A stretch of DNA of 64,000 nt from Streptomyces uncialis (lineage in GTDB: Bacteria > Actinomycetota > Actinomycetes > Streptomycetales > Streptomycetaceae): assembly GCF_036250755.1 (NCBI RefSeq), contig NZ_CP109583.1, forward strand, positions 5,169,501 to 5,233,500, in the 5' to 3' direction. The notes under the pieces were generated by a model. The model was not told where the DNA came from and did not search any database. It was given only the letters and a program-made list of their open reading frames with translations. The position numbers were made by a program, and so were the translations under genes. Shown here piece after piece: positions 53,488-61,124 of the stretch (the first letter of the stretch is position 1; each line of letters begins with the position of its first letter).

Positions 53488-53805
53488 ATGACTTGGAAGT
53501 CCAGTAACCGGCGCGCGGAACTACCCCCCAATTGGGCGGCGCTGCGCCAGCGGGTTATTCGACGGGATAGGGGTTTTTGTAGGGGGGTCCTGTCTGAGGG
53601 TGCCCCCTGCACCTACCCGGGTACGCAGGTGGACCATATCCGCCCCGGTGCGGACCACAGCATGGAGAACTTGCAGCTACTGTGCACTTGGTGCCACAAG
53701 CGGAAGACGCAAGCCGAGTCTCGGGCCGCACGGGCCAACGCCAAGCCTTTGCCGAAAACACATATCAGGCGTGACCAGCGGGAAGCGGCACCCTCGCCCT
53801 GGTGA
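53488..53805 (+). CDS. HNH endonuclease
   Basis: This 105-aa protein has the HNH core: FCRGVL, then TQVDHIRPGADHSMENLQLL and CTWCHKRKTQAE. The H-N-H residues and flanking Cys pairs fit the small phage HNH family that often acts next to terminase or on DNA entry. GGGAGGG lies upstream of ATG 53488. No terminase is recognised nearby. Confidence 0.85.
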   Translation: MTWKSSNRRAELPPNWAALRQRVIRRDRGFCRGVLSEGAPCTYPGTQVDHIRPGADHSMENLQLLCTWCHKRKTQAESRAARANAKPLPKTHIRRDQREAAPSPW

Positions 53806-54061
53806 TCACATGCTTCGCGCTGTGTCAAGGTAAAAGCCGATGTAACTCTACGTAATGCCGGCGCGGGAAGCCGCCTTGGATTTGAAGGTGAGGGGGTGGG
53901 GGGTGACCCCTTTATGGCCCTCTTCCGGACCGCAAGCGTATAGCAGGTCACAAGTTGTACGAGTTACCAAGTCGTCCAACCGTGGAAGGCAAGGCCGACC
54001 TCTCCCCCGCTCTCACAGCGCGTGATATCGACACCGGCCCCGTGCCTGTCGCGTAGATAGC
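53806..54061. other. Gap between HNH gene and DUF397 gene
   Basis: About 260 bp between convergent genes with no supported frame. A hairpin at 54062-54098 closes it on the DUF397 side. Confidence 0.35.
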
Positions 54062-54098
54062 GAACCCCGCCCCTCAGCGGCAGAAAGGGGCGGGGTTC
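54062..54098. terminator. Hairpin downstream of the regulator pair
   Basis: Perfect 13-nt arms (GAACCCCGCCCCT) enclose an 11-nt loop. It lies 27 bp beyond the DUF397 stop on the minus strand. Confidence 0.7.
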
Positions 54099-54124
54099 AA
54101 GGGGGCTTTTCTGGTGCGCGCGGC

Positions 54125-54334
54125 CTACAGCTCCACGCGCTTCGCCAGCGTCACCAGTCCGGCAAACGCCTTGCTCGACACCATGAGGACCGGGCCGTCG
54201 GTGCACTTGCTATCCCGTATGGGAACGGCGCCGGTAGCGGATGCGTGCGCGGGCGCCCACTCGACGCACTGGCCCCCGTTGGGGTCGCTGTATGTGGACT
54301 TGACCCACGTGGTCAGGGAGGAAGTGTTGGTCAT
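54125..54334 (-). CDS. DUF397 protein
   Basis: This 69-aa protein has the DUF397 signature: WVKSTYSDPNGGQCVEWAP and VPIRDSKCTDGPVLMVSSKA. DUF397 genes commonly follow WhiJ-type XRE regulators in Streptomyces and are thought to modulate them. The ATG overlaps the regulator stop (ATGA), so the two are coupled. Confidence 0.9.
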   Translation of the reverse strand: MTNTSSLTTWVKSTYSDPNGGQCVEWAPAHASATGAVPIRDSKCTDGPVLMVSSKAFAGLVTLAKRVEL

Positions 54335-55155
54335 CGCGTGTACTCCTCAAAGGCTGTGCGGATGCGGCGAAGCGTCTTGTCCTGTCCTAGGGCTTCCGCC
54401 CGAAGTCGATCGTAAGTCTCCATGGCGCCGGACGTGATCTTGGGTGCATCTTGCGGCCGTCCACCTTGCGGACCTTCAGCGTGGAGCACCGTAGGCGCGC
54501 GCTCGAAGGTCAACAGTGTGAACGGGCGGCTTGTGACCGGTGTAGCCGAAAACGGGAGAAGTTGCAGAGAGACATTCGGCCGCTCAGCGTCTTCCATCAA
54601 GCTCTGGAGCTGCCGTGCCATCACGCCCTTACCGCCTACCTCTACCCGTAGGCACGCCTCATGGACCACCACCCACAGGGCAGGCGCGGGGGGATCGATG
54701 CGGTCAAGAGTTTCTCGCCGTGCCATCCTTGCGCCGACCTTGGCGTCTACCTGGCTGGCAGTCAGACGAGGGACGCTCATGCGGTACAGCGCACGGGCGT
54801 ACTCCGGTGTCTGCAACAGGCCCATTAGGTACAGCGTGGAGTAGTCGAAGATCCGCTGTGCCTTGCGTTCGTGTTGGAGATACGGCACGAACCATGACGG
54901 GTGGTCGCCCTCAAGGGCGTGTACGTACTGCCGGTAGAGCAACGTCCCAGTGCCGAAGACGCGGTCACACCCCACAGCGAACTTCTCGCTCGGCTCCATC
55001 TTGCCGCGCTCCACCTTGGACACATACGCCGCTGAGTATCCAACGGCTGTGCCAAGCCCTGTGGTTGTCATCTTGCGCGCCTTCCGCATCTCCCTTACGT
55101 CCGCACCGAAAGTCTCAAAGGGAGTCAAAAATTCTGCGGCGCCGTCTTCGTTCAT
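54331..55155 (-). CDS. XRE-family (WhiJ-like, DUF5753) regulator
   Basis: This 274-aa protein has an N-terminal helix-turn-helix (MTTTGLGTAVGYSAAYVSKV, then ERGKMEPSEKFAV) and a DUF5753-type C-terminal domain (LYLMGLLQTPEYARALYRMS; later ERPNVSLQLLPFSATP). The pair with DUF397 is the classic Streptomyces WhiJ-type switch. In this element it is divergent from the small-gene cluster and may act as its repressor. A 15-nt palindrome lies in the gap at 55189. Confidence 0.88.
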   Translation of the reverse strand: MNEDGAAEFLTPFETFGADVREMRKARKMTTTGLGTAVGYSAAYVSKVERGKMEPSEKFAVGCDRVFGTGTLLYRQYVHALEGDHPSWFVPYLQHERKAQRIFDYSTLYLMGLLQTPEYARALYRMSVPRLTASQVDAKVGARMARRETLDRIDPPAPALWVVVHEACLRVEVGGKGVMARQLQSLMEDAERPNVSLQLLPFSATPVTSRPFTLLTFERAPTVLHAEGPQGGRPQDAPKITSGAMETYDRLRAEALGQDKTLRRIRTAFEEYTR

Positions 55156-55188
55156 GTTCTGACCTCCTGCGTTGGCGTCGGCGTGGCA

Positions 55189-55203
55189 TCGAACGATGTT
55201 CGA
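55189..55203. promoter_or_regulatory. Candidate operator of the XRE regulator
   Basis: TCGAACGATGTTCGA is a perfect 6-3-6 palindrome in the 138-bp gap between the divergent XRE gene and the small-gene cluster. GTTCA half-sites follow at about 55219 and 55229. Assignment to this regulator is by position only. Confidence 0.45.
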
Positions 55204-55293
55204 GACTGTGAGAGACGCCGTTCAAAGTCCGTTCAGCTAGCTCTAGTTGTGCTCATCTGGTCACCCGCCGAAACCGGGGAAGGAGGTAGCCGG

Positions 55294-55578
55294 ATGACCA
55301 GGGGTCTCCACATCAGCGGCACAGAGCGCTGCGCCCTACTCCCCAGCGCCGACGTGGCGCCAACACGCACCCCTGCACTGGGACACGTTGAGCAGGCCCC
55401 CGTGGACCCCTTCGCGGGCACAGCGTACGAAGACAGCCCCGAAGGCTGGTGGACGCCCTTCGGGGGCGCCCTGGACGTTGCGTCAGGTGTGGTCTATCTC
55501 CCGCGTGGCTCCATGCACGTGCCGTGCCCCTGGACGGATTGCAAGAACGGGTGTCTAGACACGGAGGGCATGGCATGA
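55294..55578 (+). CDS. 94-aa protein, first of the divergent small-gene cluster
   Basis: AAGGAGGT lies 6 bases before ATG 55294. The protein reads MTRGLHISGTERCALLPSAD and ends with WTDCKNGCLDTEGMA. No family recognised. Its stop overlaps the start of the next gene. Confidence 0.6.
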   Translation: MTRGLHISGTERCALLPSADVAPTRTPALGHVEQAPVDPFAGTAYEDSPEGWWTPFGGALDVASGVVYLPRGSMHVPCPWTDCKNGCLDTEGMA

Positions 55579-55721
55579 CGGCAACGACTCGCAGACGACG
55601 AAACCGACGGCGACGCAAGGTTGTTCAGTGGGCCAACCGCTTCGGGTGGCTCGTGTTCGTCACCACCGTCACCGCGTTGTGCGCGCTGATCATCACCTTC
55701 GCCGCTACCGGCCAACTCTGA
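55575..55721 (+). CDS. 48-aa single-span membrane protein
   Basis: The ATG overlaps the previous stop. A very basic start (TTRRRRNRRRRKVVQWANRF) leads into one TM segment (GWLVFVTTVTALCALIITFA). It could be a small membrane-active or superinfection-type protein; function unknown. Confidence 0.55.
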   Translation: MTATTRRRRNRRRRKVVQWANRFGWLVFVTTVTALCALIITFAATGQL

Positions 55722-55735
55722 AAGGGAACCCCTGC

Positions 55736-55984
55736 ATGGACTTCTCGCCTGTCGGCCCTTCCTACTGGGTGGATGACGAACGCGTCGCAGCCGAGGAGGT
55801 AGCCACAGATTTCGTCAATGCCCTCCGTCGGGTTGAGGTTGATTTTGATGGGATCAGCATTGACCGCCCGTGCGACCGCTGCCACCTGGACGATTACCGG
55901 ATCGCGCTCGGGTTGATCACGTTGGATGAAGCGCGGCGGATGACGGCCACGGTGAACGCCGTACTGGACCGCCTTAACCTCTGA
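55736..55984 (+). CDS. 82-aa protein of the small-gene cluster
   Basis: AAAGGGAA precedes ATG 55736. The sequence is acidic, with YWVDDERVAAEEVATDFVNA and CDRCHLDDYRIALGLITLDE. No family recognised. It lies 14 bp after the membrane-protein gene. Confidence 0.6.
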   Translation: MDFSPVGPSYWVDDERVAAEEVATDFVNALRRVEVDFDGISIDRPCDRCHLDDYRIALGLITLDEARRMTATVNAVLDRLNL

Positions 55985-56121
55985 TCTTCTACCCCGCCGG
56001 ACGTAGCCGAATTCGGATTCCCGGTGAGGGTGGGGGCAAGCCCCCGCCTTGTGGGCGGGTAGATAGCGCACAACGGCGCGGGGAACGAATCTCCGCATTG
56101 CGATGTACGGAGGTAAGGAAA

Positions 56122-56361
56122 ATGGCGACGCCCAACCTGTATTCCCTCCCCACCGAGGGGGCCGCCTTCACGACCTACTGCGGTGGCAATCTCGGCGGCG
56201 AGAACGAGACGTGCGCGAAGGTTGCCGCTATCCCCGGTGCCGACGCATTCGTTGTCCGTGACACCAAAGAGGCCTCCGGCGGTGTGGAGCTGCGGTTCAC
56301 CGGCTCCGAGATGGACACGCTGGCCGTTCAGTGGGTCCGCGAACGGGGACTGACGGCCTAG
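56122..56361 (+). CDS. DUF397-like protein, second in the element
   Basis: GGAGGTAAGGA precedes ATG 56122. The 79-aa product has DAFVVRDTKEASGGVELRF and TGSEMDTLAVQW, which resemble the DUF397 core. It has no XRE partner next to it. It might act on the XRE regulator at 54331-55155 as a second modulator, or be a specialised variant. Confidence 0.55.
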   Translation: MATPNLYSLPTEGAAFTTYCGGNLGGENETCAKVAAIPGADAFVVRDTKEASGGVELRFTGSEMDTLAVQWVRERGLTA

Positions 56362-56442
56362 TCTGAGGCCCCCTCGCATCAACGCGGGCCGTCTTCAACG
56401 GACTTGAGGGCGGCCCGCCCTGGCCGAACGGAAAGTCACACC

Positions 56443-56901
56443 ATGGGATGGCACACCAACACGCCCGGACACTGGCACGGGTACGTGTGGACGGGAAGCG
56501 GCAGAGAGCACGCAGACGAATCCTTGCGCCGCCCCGGTTTGGCGCTCAACCAACCTCACACCCAAGCCTTTATCGCGTCCAAGCTTCCGCCCCTCATGAC
56601 TGGCCACTGGCTGTTGAAGCGCAGCCAGACTTCAGCTAGTCGGACGTGGACGGACGTAGCCGAAGCCGTTTCGTGGTTGATGGCGCAGTACGACAAGAAC
56701 CCGCCGATGAAACGCGAAGACGGGTTGAAAGCGTACGTCGATCGAGAGCGCTGGAAGGCAGGAGCGTGCGACCGCCTGCCCGGCGGAACGGATATCCACT
56801 GGTGTTACTGGACTCAGAGTGGTTCCAAGACGTCATTCGCCGCCGTGTGCTGTCCGAATCATTTCCACCCCGAAATCCCGTGCCCGCTCCCACCCTCATG
56901 A
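56443..56901 (+). CDS. Unknown 152-aa protein upstream of the JmjC/cupin gene
   Basis: ATG 56443 follows GGAAAG. The protein is rich in Trp, His and Cys: WHTNTPGHWHGYVWTGSGRE, later WCYWTQSGSKTSFAAVCC. No family recognised. It is 27 bp upstream of the JmjC/cupin gene and may be its partner or substrate. Confidence 0.5.
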   Translation: MGWHTNTPGHWHGYVWTGSGREHADESLRRPGLALNQPHTQAFIASKLPPLMTGHWLLKRSQTSASRTWTDVAEAVSWLMAQYDKNPPMKREDGLKAYVDRERWKAGACDRLPGGTDIHWCYWTQSGSKTSFAAVCCPNHFHPEIPCPLPPS

Positions 56902-56928
56902 ATCCGCCCGACTGAAGGAGATCCCGTC

Positions 56929-57843
56929 ATGTCGTTACGGTTCCTACTCCCCGAAAACGGCGTGCACGACCTGATCGAGTCCTGGCCGGACGACCCCCGC
57001 GTATACGAACGGGAGCCCTCGCCCATAGACCGGAGCATCACACCCGAATTCTTCGAGACATGGGCGTTCAGCGGATGCGTACCCGCTGACGAAATCGCTG
57101 TCATGAACCACGGAGCCAACCCGCCCCGCCCCAGCATCAACCCGGCCGGATACAAGACCAACGGCCGAACAGACGGCAAGAAACTCAGGCGGTACTACGA
57201 ACAGGGTTTCACCATCCGGCTGGGGAACCTGCAAAGGGTCGTGCCGTTCCTGCACGCAGTGACACACCAAATTCAGCAGGAAACGGGATTCTCCAACTAC
57301 GTGCACGCGTTCCTGACCCCTCCGGGCGGTCAGGGGCTCCGGCATCACTGGGATCAGCAAATGGCCATCATCGTGCAGATCGCGGGCACGAAGACATGGG
57401 AACTCTGGAAACCGAAATTCCCGGACCCGGTACGGACATACGCGGAGTCCACACGCGTATGGGATGAACGCTGGCGGGCGGAATGGGAAGCCAGCGGGCC
57501 GGACCACACCGTCGATCTGGCCCCGGGGCAGTCCCTCTTGCTCCCGCGCGGATGGGTACACAACCCGCATGCGCGCACCGCCAGCAAAAGCAGCATCCAC
57601 CTTACATTCGCTATCCGGGAGCGAACCCCGCTCTGGCTGGCCGAACAGCTCACCGCCGGTTTGATCGAACAGGCGGAATTCCGCGCCCTGGTCATGCCCT
57701 CGGAAATCCACGGAGCAGGGTTGGCCGCGCGGCTCGAAGACACCCGGGCACGGCTGATCCAGTACCTAGAGACGCTGAACCCGCACGAGCACGTCACGGC
57801 CGTCCGTGCGGCCGCGCGCACCGAGCTGGAGTACACCACCTAG
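56929..57843 (+). CDS. JmjC/cupin (Cupin_4-type) oxygenase
   Basis: This 304-aa protein has the Fe(II)/2-oxoglutarate ligands of ribosomal-oxygenase-type JmjC enzymes: HxD in LRHHWDQQM (about 137-145) and the distal His in [10 protein letters not shown] (about 204-213). [14 protein letters not shown] is typical of the Cupin_4 family. Such enzymes hydroxylate protein side chains. In this element the target is unknown; the small proteins upstream are candidates. GAAGGAGAT lies before ATG 56929. It is unusual cargo for a 10-kb element. Confidence 0.82.
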   Translation: MSLRFLLPENGVHDLIESWPDDPRVYEREPSPIDRSITPEFFETWAFSGCVPADEIAVMNHGANPPRPSINPAGYKTNGRTDGKKLRRYYEQGFTIRLGNLQRVVPFLHAVTHQIQQETGFSNYVHAFLTPPGGQGLRHHWDQQMAIIVQIAGTKTWELWKPKFPDPVRTYAESTRVWDERWRAEWEASGPDHTVDLAPGQSLLLPRGWVHNPHARTASKSSIHLTFAIRERTPLWLAEQLTAGLIEQAEFRALVMPSEIHGAGLAARLEDTRARLIQYLETLNPHEHVTAVRAAARTELEYTT

Positions 57844-57937
57844 ACCCCAGGAGGCCCCGCCCCTCGGATTCCCCCATGGTCGACGGGCGGGGCGCTCTCA
57901 TGCCCACACACGGGCCATACCGGCCCTCTCTGCCCCG

Positions 57938-57943
57938 TACGCT
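57938..57943 (+). promoter_or_regulatory. Candidate -10 element for the element-borne nth start
   Basis: TACGCT lies 7 bases before ATG 57951 with no ribosome-binding site between, as for the host copy (TAGGCT at 47125). Suggests a leaderless transcript in both; no -35 is obvious. Confidence 0.35.
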
Positions 57944-57950
57944 GGCAGGT

Positions 57951-58811
57951 ATGGCGGAAGAGACCCGGCTAGCTCTCGTACGGCGAGCACGACGCATCAA
58001 CCGTGCCCTTGCCGAGACCTACCCGTACGCGCACTGCGAACTCGACTTCGTGAACGCGTGGCAACTGTTGGTAGCAACGGTGCTCAGCGCGCAGACGACG
58101 GACCTACGGGTAAACCAGGTGACGCCCGGACTGTTCGACAAGTACCTCCGTCCCGCTGATCTCGCCGGGGCTGAGACTGCGGACGTAGAGGCTCTGATCC
58201 GTCCTACGGGGTTCTTCCGGGCCAAGACCCGAAGCATCACCGGCCTAGCCGCTGTCATCGTGGCCGACTACGACGGCATGGTGCCGCGCACCCTCGCTGA
58301 CATGGTGAAACTCCCTGGTGTCGGCCGTAAGACAGCGTTCGTTGTGATGGGCAACGCGTGCGCGTGTGACGAGTGCCGGGCGGGTGCTGGCGACCATGGT
58401 GCTAATGTGCAGACCCCCTTCGGGCGGCCTGGCATCACCGTCGACACGCACTTCGGGCGGCTGGTGCGGCGCTGGAAGTGGACCGCGGAGACCGACCCGG
58501 ACAAGGTCGAGACGGCGGTCGGCGAGCTCTTCCCGCAGAGCGACTGGACGATGCTGTCGCACCGGGTGATCTTCCACGGCCGCCGGATCTGCCACGCCCG
58601 CAAACCCGCCTGCGGCGCCTGCCCGATCGCCCCGCTGTGCCCTGCGTACGGGGAGGGCGAGACCGACCCGGACAAGGCCCGCAAGCTGCTGAAGTACGAG
58701 AAGGGCGGCTACCCGGGCCAGCGGCTGAACCCGCCGAAGGAGTATCTGGAGGCGGGCGGTCTGCCCGCGCCCCCGCTCGGTGCGGCCACCGCCTCCGGGA
58801 CGGCCGGATGA
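57951..58811 (+). CDS. nth: Chimeric endonuclease III: element-borne 5' half fused to host 3' half
   Basis: This 286-aa protein carries all Nth essentials: [32 protein letters not shown], HhH with catalytic Lys in [13 protein letters not shown], catalytic Asp in [11 protein letters not shown] and the Fe-S ligands in [17 protein letters not shown]. Bases to 58418 come from the element; from TTC 58419 on they are host. Between GNA and FGRPG there are 20 extra residues ([20 protein letters not shown]), which are the translated attP arm. The host Lys/Ala-rich tail is missing. The element half matches the host half by my estimate at 65-70% of residues, so it is not a recent duplicate. It should replace the disrupted host enzyme. 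Confidence 0.9.
   Translation: MAEETRLALVRRARRINRALAETYPYAHCELDFVNAWQLLVATVLSAQTTDLRVNQVTPGLFDKYLRPADLAGAETADVEALIRPTGFFRAKTRSITGLAAVIVADYDGMVPRTLADMVKLPGVGRKTAFVVMGNACACDECRAGAGDHGANVQTPFGRPGITVDTHFGRLVRRWKWTAETDPDKVETAVGELFPQSDWTMLSHRVIFHGRRICHARKPACGACPIAPLCPAYGEGETDPDKARKLLKYEKGGYPGQRLNPPKEYLEAGGLPAPPLGAATASGTAG
58389..58424. other. attR junction
   Basis: Element P arm (CGACCATGGTGCTAATGTGC) followed by the core CCTTCGGG and host nth sequence. The arm is the imperfect inverted copy of the P' arm in attL. Here it is translated as part of the 20-residue insertion in Nth. Confidence 0.75.
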
Positions 58812-58911
58812 CGGCACCGGCACCCGTGCGCCGGGCGGTGCGTACGGGTCCGGTGAGGGCGGAACCATCCGCGGGGGCGTGGGCGTTGAGGTCGTATGGA
58901 CGGGGGTGCCC

Positions 58912-59772
58912 ATGACGCACACAGGCAACGGCGACTTCGGCGGCGAGCGGGATCTCGCGCGCGGCGGCGCCGACCGTGACACGTCCCGGAACGGCCGTGC
59001 GGGCCCGGGGCCAGGTCGTCCGGGGCCGGGTCACAGAGCGCGCCCGGTGGGCCGTTCCGCGCCCGCCCCGGGAGCCGTGGAGATGGCCTACGGGCCCTTC
59101 CAGGGCGCTGTGGAGGTCCACAGCGGCGGTCTTCCGCCCTGGCTCGCCCCCGTCGCCCGGGCCGCCGAGACCGTCGAGCCCACCCAGCTCAGCAGATTCC
59201 TGCCGCCCGAGGACGGCGCGGGCCGTCAGTCCGCGGTGCTGGTCCTGTTCGGTGAGGGGCGCCGGGGCCCCGAGCTGCTGCTGATGGAGCGCGCGGGCTC
59301 CCTGCGGTCGCACGCGGGCCAGCCCTCGTTCCCCGGCGGCGCCCTCGACCCCGCCGACGGCGATCCGCACGGCGAGGGCCCGGTGCGGGCCGCGCTGCGC
59401 GAGGCGTGGGAGGAGACCGGTCTCGATCCGCACGGGGTACAGATCTTCGGCGTGCTCCCCAAGCTGTACATCCCCGTGAGCGGCTTCGTCGTCGCCCCTG
59501 TCCTCGGCTGGTGGCGTGAGCCCAGCCCCGTCGGGGTCATGGACCCCGCCGAGACGGCCCGGGTGTTCACCGTCCCCGTGGCCGACCTCACGGACCCCGA
59601 GAAGCGGGCCACCGCCGTCCACCCCGCAGGGCACAGCGGTCCGGCCTTCCTCGTGGAGTCCGCTCTCGTCTGGGGCTTCACCGCCGGTGTCATCGACCGG
59701 CTGCTCCACTACGCGGGCTGGGAGCGCCCGTGGGACCGCTCCAGACAGGTCCCGCTCGACTGGCGCGCGTGA
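58912..59772 (+). CDS. NUDIX hydrolase (CoA-pyrophosphatase-like)
   Basis: This 286-aa protein has the NUDIX box GGALDPADGDP...AALREAWEETGLD preceded by LRSHAGQPSFPGG, the UPF0035-type signature of CoA pyrophosphatases (NudL/PCD1 group). The first 60 residues are low-complexity Gly/Arg/Pro, so the start is uncertain; ATG 58912 is the best candidate in the intergenic position. It is downstream of nth in the conserved host order. Confidence 0.85.
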   Translation: MTHTGNGDFGGERDLARGGADRDTSRNGRAGPGPGRPGPGHRARPVGRSAPAPGAVEMAYGPFQGAVEVHSGGLPPWLAPVARAAETVEPTQLSRFLPPEDGAGRQSAVLVLFGEGRRGPELLLMERAGSLRSHAGQPSFPGGALDPADGDPHGEGPVRAALREAWEETGLDPHGVQIFGVLPKLYIPVSGFVVAPVLGWWREPSPVGVMDPAETARVFTVPVADLTDPEKRATAVHPAGHSGPAFLVESALVWGFTAGVIDRLLHYAGWERPWDRSRQVPLDWRA

Positions 59773-59921
59773 TCCTGGGTGCGCCCGCGCGGACCCGGGG
59801 CGCCCGCGCGCGGACCCGTGCGTGACAAGGTGGGCGACCGTGCGGTGCGCGACAGGGGCCCCGGCGGGCCCGGCCACGGCACGGAAATGGCGGACGGCGA
59901 GGCAATGCGAGGCGTGAAACG

Positions 59922-61124
59922 GTGAATGTGCTGGACATCCTGCTGCTGGTGGCCGCCGTGTGGTTCGCGATCGTCGGCTACCGCCAGGGATTCGTCGTCG
60001 GCATCCTGTCGGTCATCGGTTTCCTCGGGGGCGGGCTCGTCGCCGTCTATCTGCTGCCGGTGGTCTGGGACGCGTTCACGGACGACGCGGAGGTCGGGAC
60101 CACCGCGTCCATCGTCGCCGTCGTCATCGTCATCGTCTGCGCGTCGGTCGGCCAGGCGTTCACCACCCACCTGGGCAACCGGCTGCGCCGCCACATCACC
60201 TGGTCGCCCGCGCGCGTCCTGGACGCCACCGGGGGCGCCCTGGTCAACGTCCTGGCGATGCTGCTGGTCGCCTGGCTGATCGGCTCGGCCCTCGCCGGTA
60301 CGACGCTGCCCACGGTCGGCAAGGAGGTCCGCGGCTCCCGGGTGCTGCTCGGGATCTCCGAGACGCTGCCCGACCAGGCCGACACCTGGTTCGACGACTT
60401 CTCCTCGATCCTCGCGCAGAACGGTTTCCCGCAGGTCTTCAACCGTTTCTCCAACGAGCCCATCACCGAGGTCAGCCCGCCCGACGAGGCCCTCGCCAGC
60501 AGCGCCGTCGCCACCAACGCCAAGCGCTCCATCGTGAAGGTCCTCGGCACGGCGAGCAGTTGCGACAAGATCCTCGAAGGCACGGGCTTCGTGTTCGCCG
60601 ACCGCCGGGTGATGACCAACGCGCATGTCGTCGGAGGGGTCGACGAGCCCACGGTGCAGATAGGGGGTCTGGGCAGGCTCTACGACGCGAAGGTCGTGCT
60701 CTACGACTGGCGGCGGGACATCGCGGTGCTGGACGTGCCCGACCTCAAGGCGCCCCCGCTCCAGTTCGTCACCGACAAGGACGCGGTCAGCGGGGACGGC
60801 GCGATCGTCGCCGGGTTCCCCGAGAACGGCCGGTACGACGTGCGCCCCGCGCGCGTACGGGGGCGCATCACCGCGAACGGCCCCGACATCTACCACCGGG
60901 GCACCGTCCGCCGCGACGTCTACTCGCTGTACGCGACCGTCCGTCAGGGCAACTCGGGGGGACCGCTGCTGACGCCCGACGGGCGGGTGTACGGGGTGAT
61001 CTTCGCGAAGTCGCTGGACGACCCCGATACGGGGTACGCGTTGACGGCCGACGAGGTGCGGGAGGACATCCGGCTCGGCCGGATGTCCCAGCAGGAGGTC
61101 GACAGCGACAGCTGCGCGTTGTAG
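59922..61124 (+). CDS. MarP-type membrane serine protease (CvpA-trypsin fusion)
   Basis: This 400-aa protein has an N-terminal CvpA-like domain with four TM segments (first three at about 3-22, 26-48 and 60-78) followed by an extracytoplasmic trypsin-like domain. The triad is visible: His in TNAHVVGG (about 233), Asp in RRDIAVLDV (about 265), Ser in GNSGGPLL (about 345). This is the MarP layout from Mycobacterium, a protease for acid and oxidative stress. GTG/ATG start region near 59922 is supported by the conserved NVLDILLL opening. Confidence 0.88.
   Translation: MNVLDILLLVAAVWFAIVGYRQGFVVGILSVIGFLGGGLVAVYLLPVVWDAFTDDAEVGTTASIVAVVIVIVCASVGQAFTTHLGNRLRRHITWSPARVLDATGGALVNVLAMLLVAWLIGSALAGTTLPTVGKEVRGSRVLLGISETLPDQADTWFDDFSSILAQNGFPQVFNRFSNEPITEVSPPDEALASSAVATNAKRSIVKVLGTASSCDKILEGTGFVFADRRVMTNAHVVGGVDEPTVQIGGLGRLYDAKVVLYDWRRDIAVLDVPDLKAPPLQFVTDKDAVSGDGAIVAGFPENGRYDVRPARVRGRITANGPDIYHRGTVRRDVYSLYATVRQGNSGGPLLTPDGRVYGVIFAKSLDDPDTGYALTADEVREDIRLGRMSQQEVDSDSCAL

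Larger units (their letters stand above)
48061..58418. mobile_element. 10.36-kb integrative element inserted in nth
   Basis: The left end splits nth after codon GNA (48060), and the host frame resumes at TTC 58419. Joining the flanks restores [14 protein letters not shown], the conserved Nth sequence, without gain or loss. CCTTCGGG occurs at both junctions (48059-48066, 58417-58424). Contents: serine integrase, P4-like primase/helicase, HNH protein, WhiJ-like/DUF397 regulator, JmjC/cupin protein, small proteins, a replacement nth 5' half. No capsid, portal, tail, lysis or FtsK-type transfer genes are recognised, so it looks like a phage satellite or a small mobilisable element. Confidence 0.88.

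Noticed and set aside
48155..57843. Complete prophage
   Set aside because: No capsid, portal, tail, terminase large subunit or lysis genes are recognisable in 10.4 kb.
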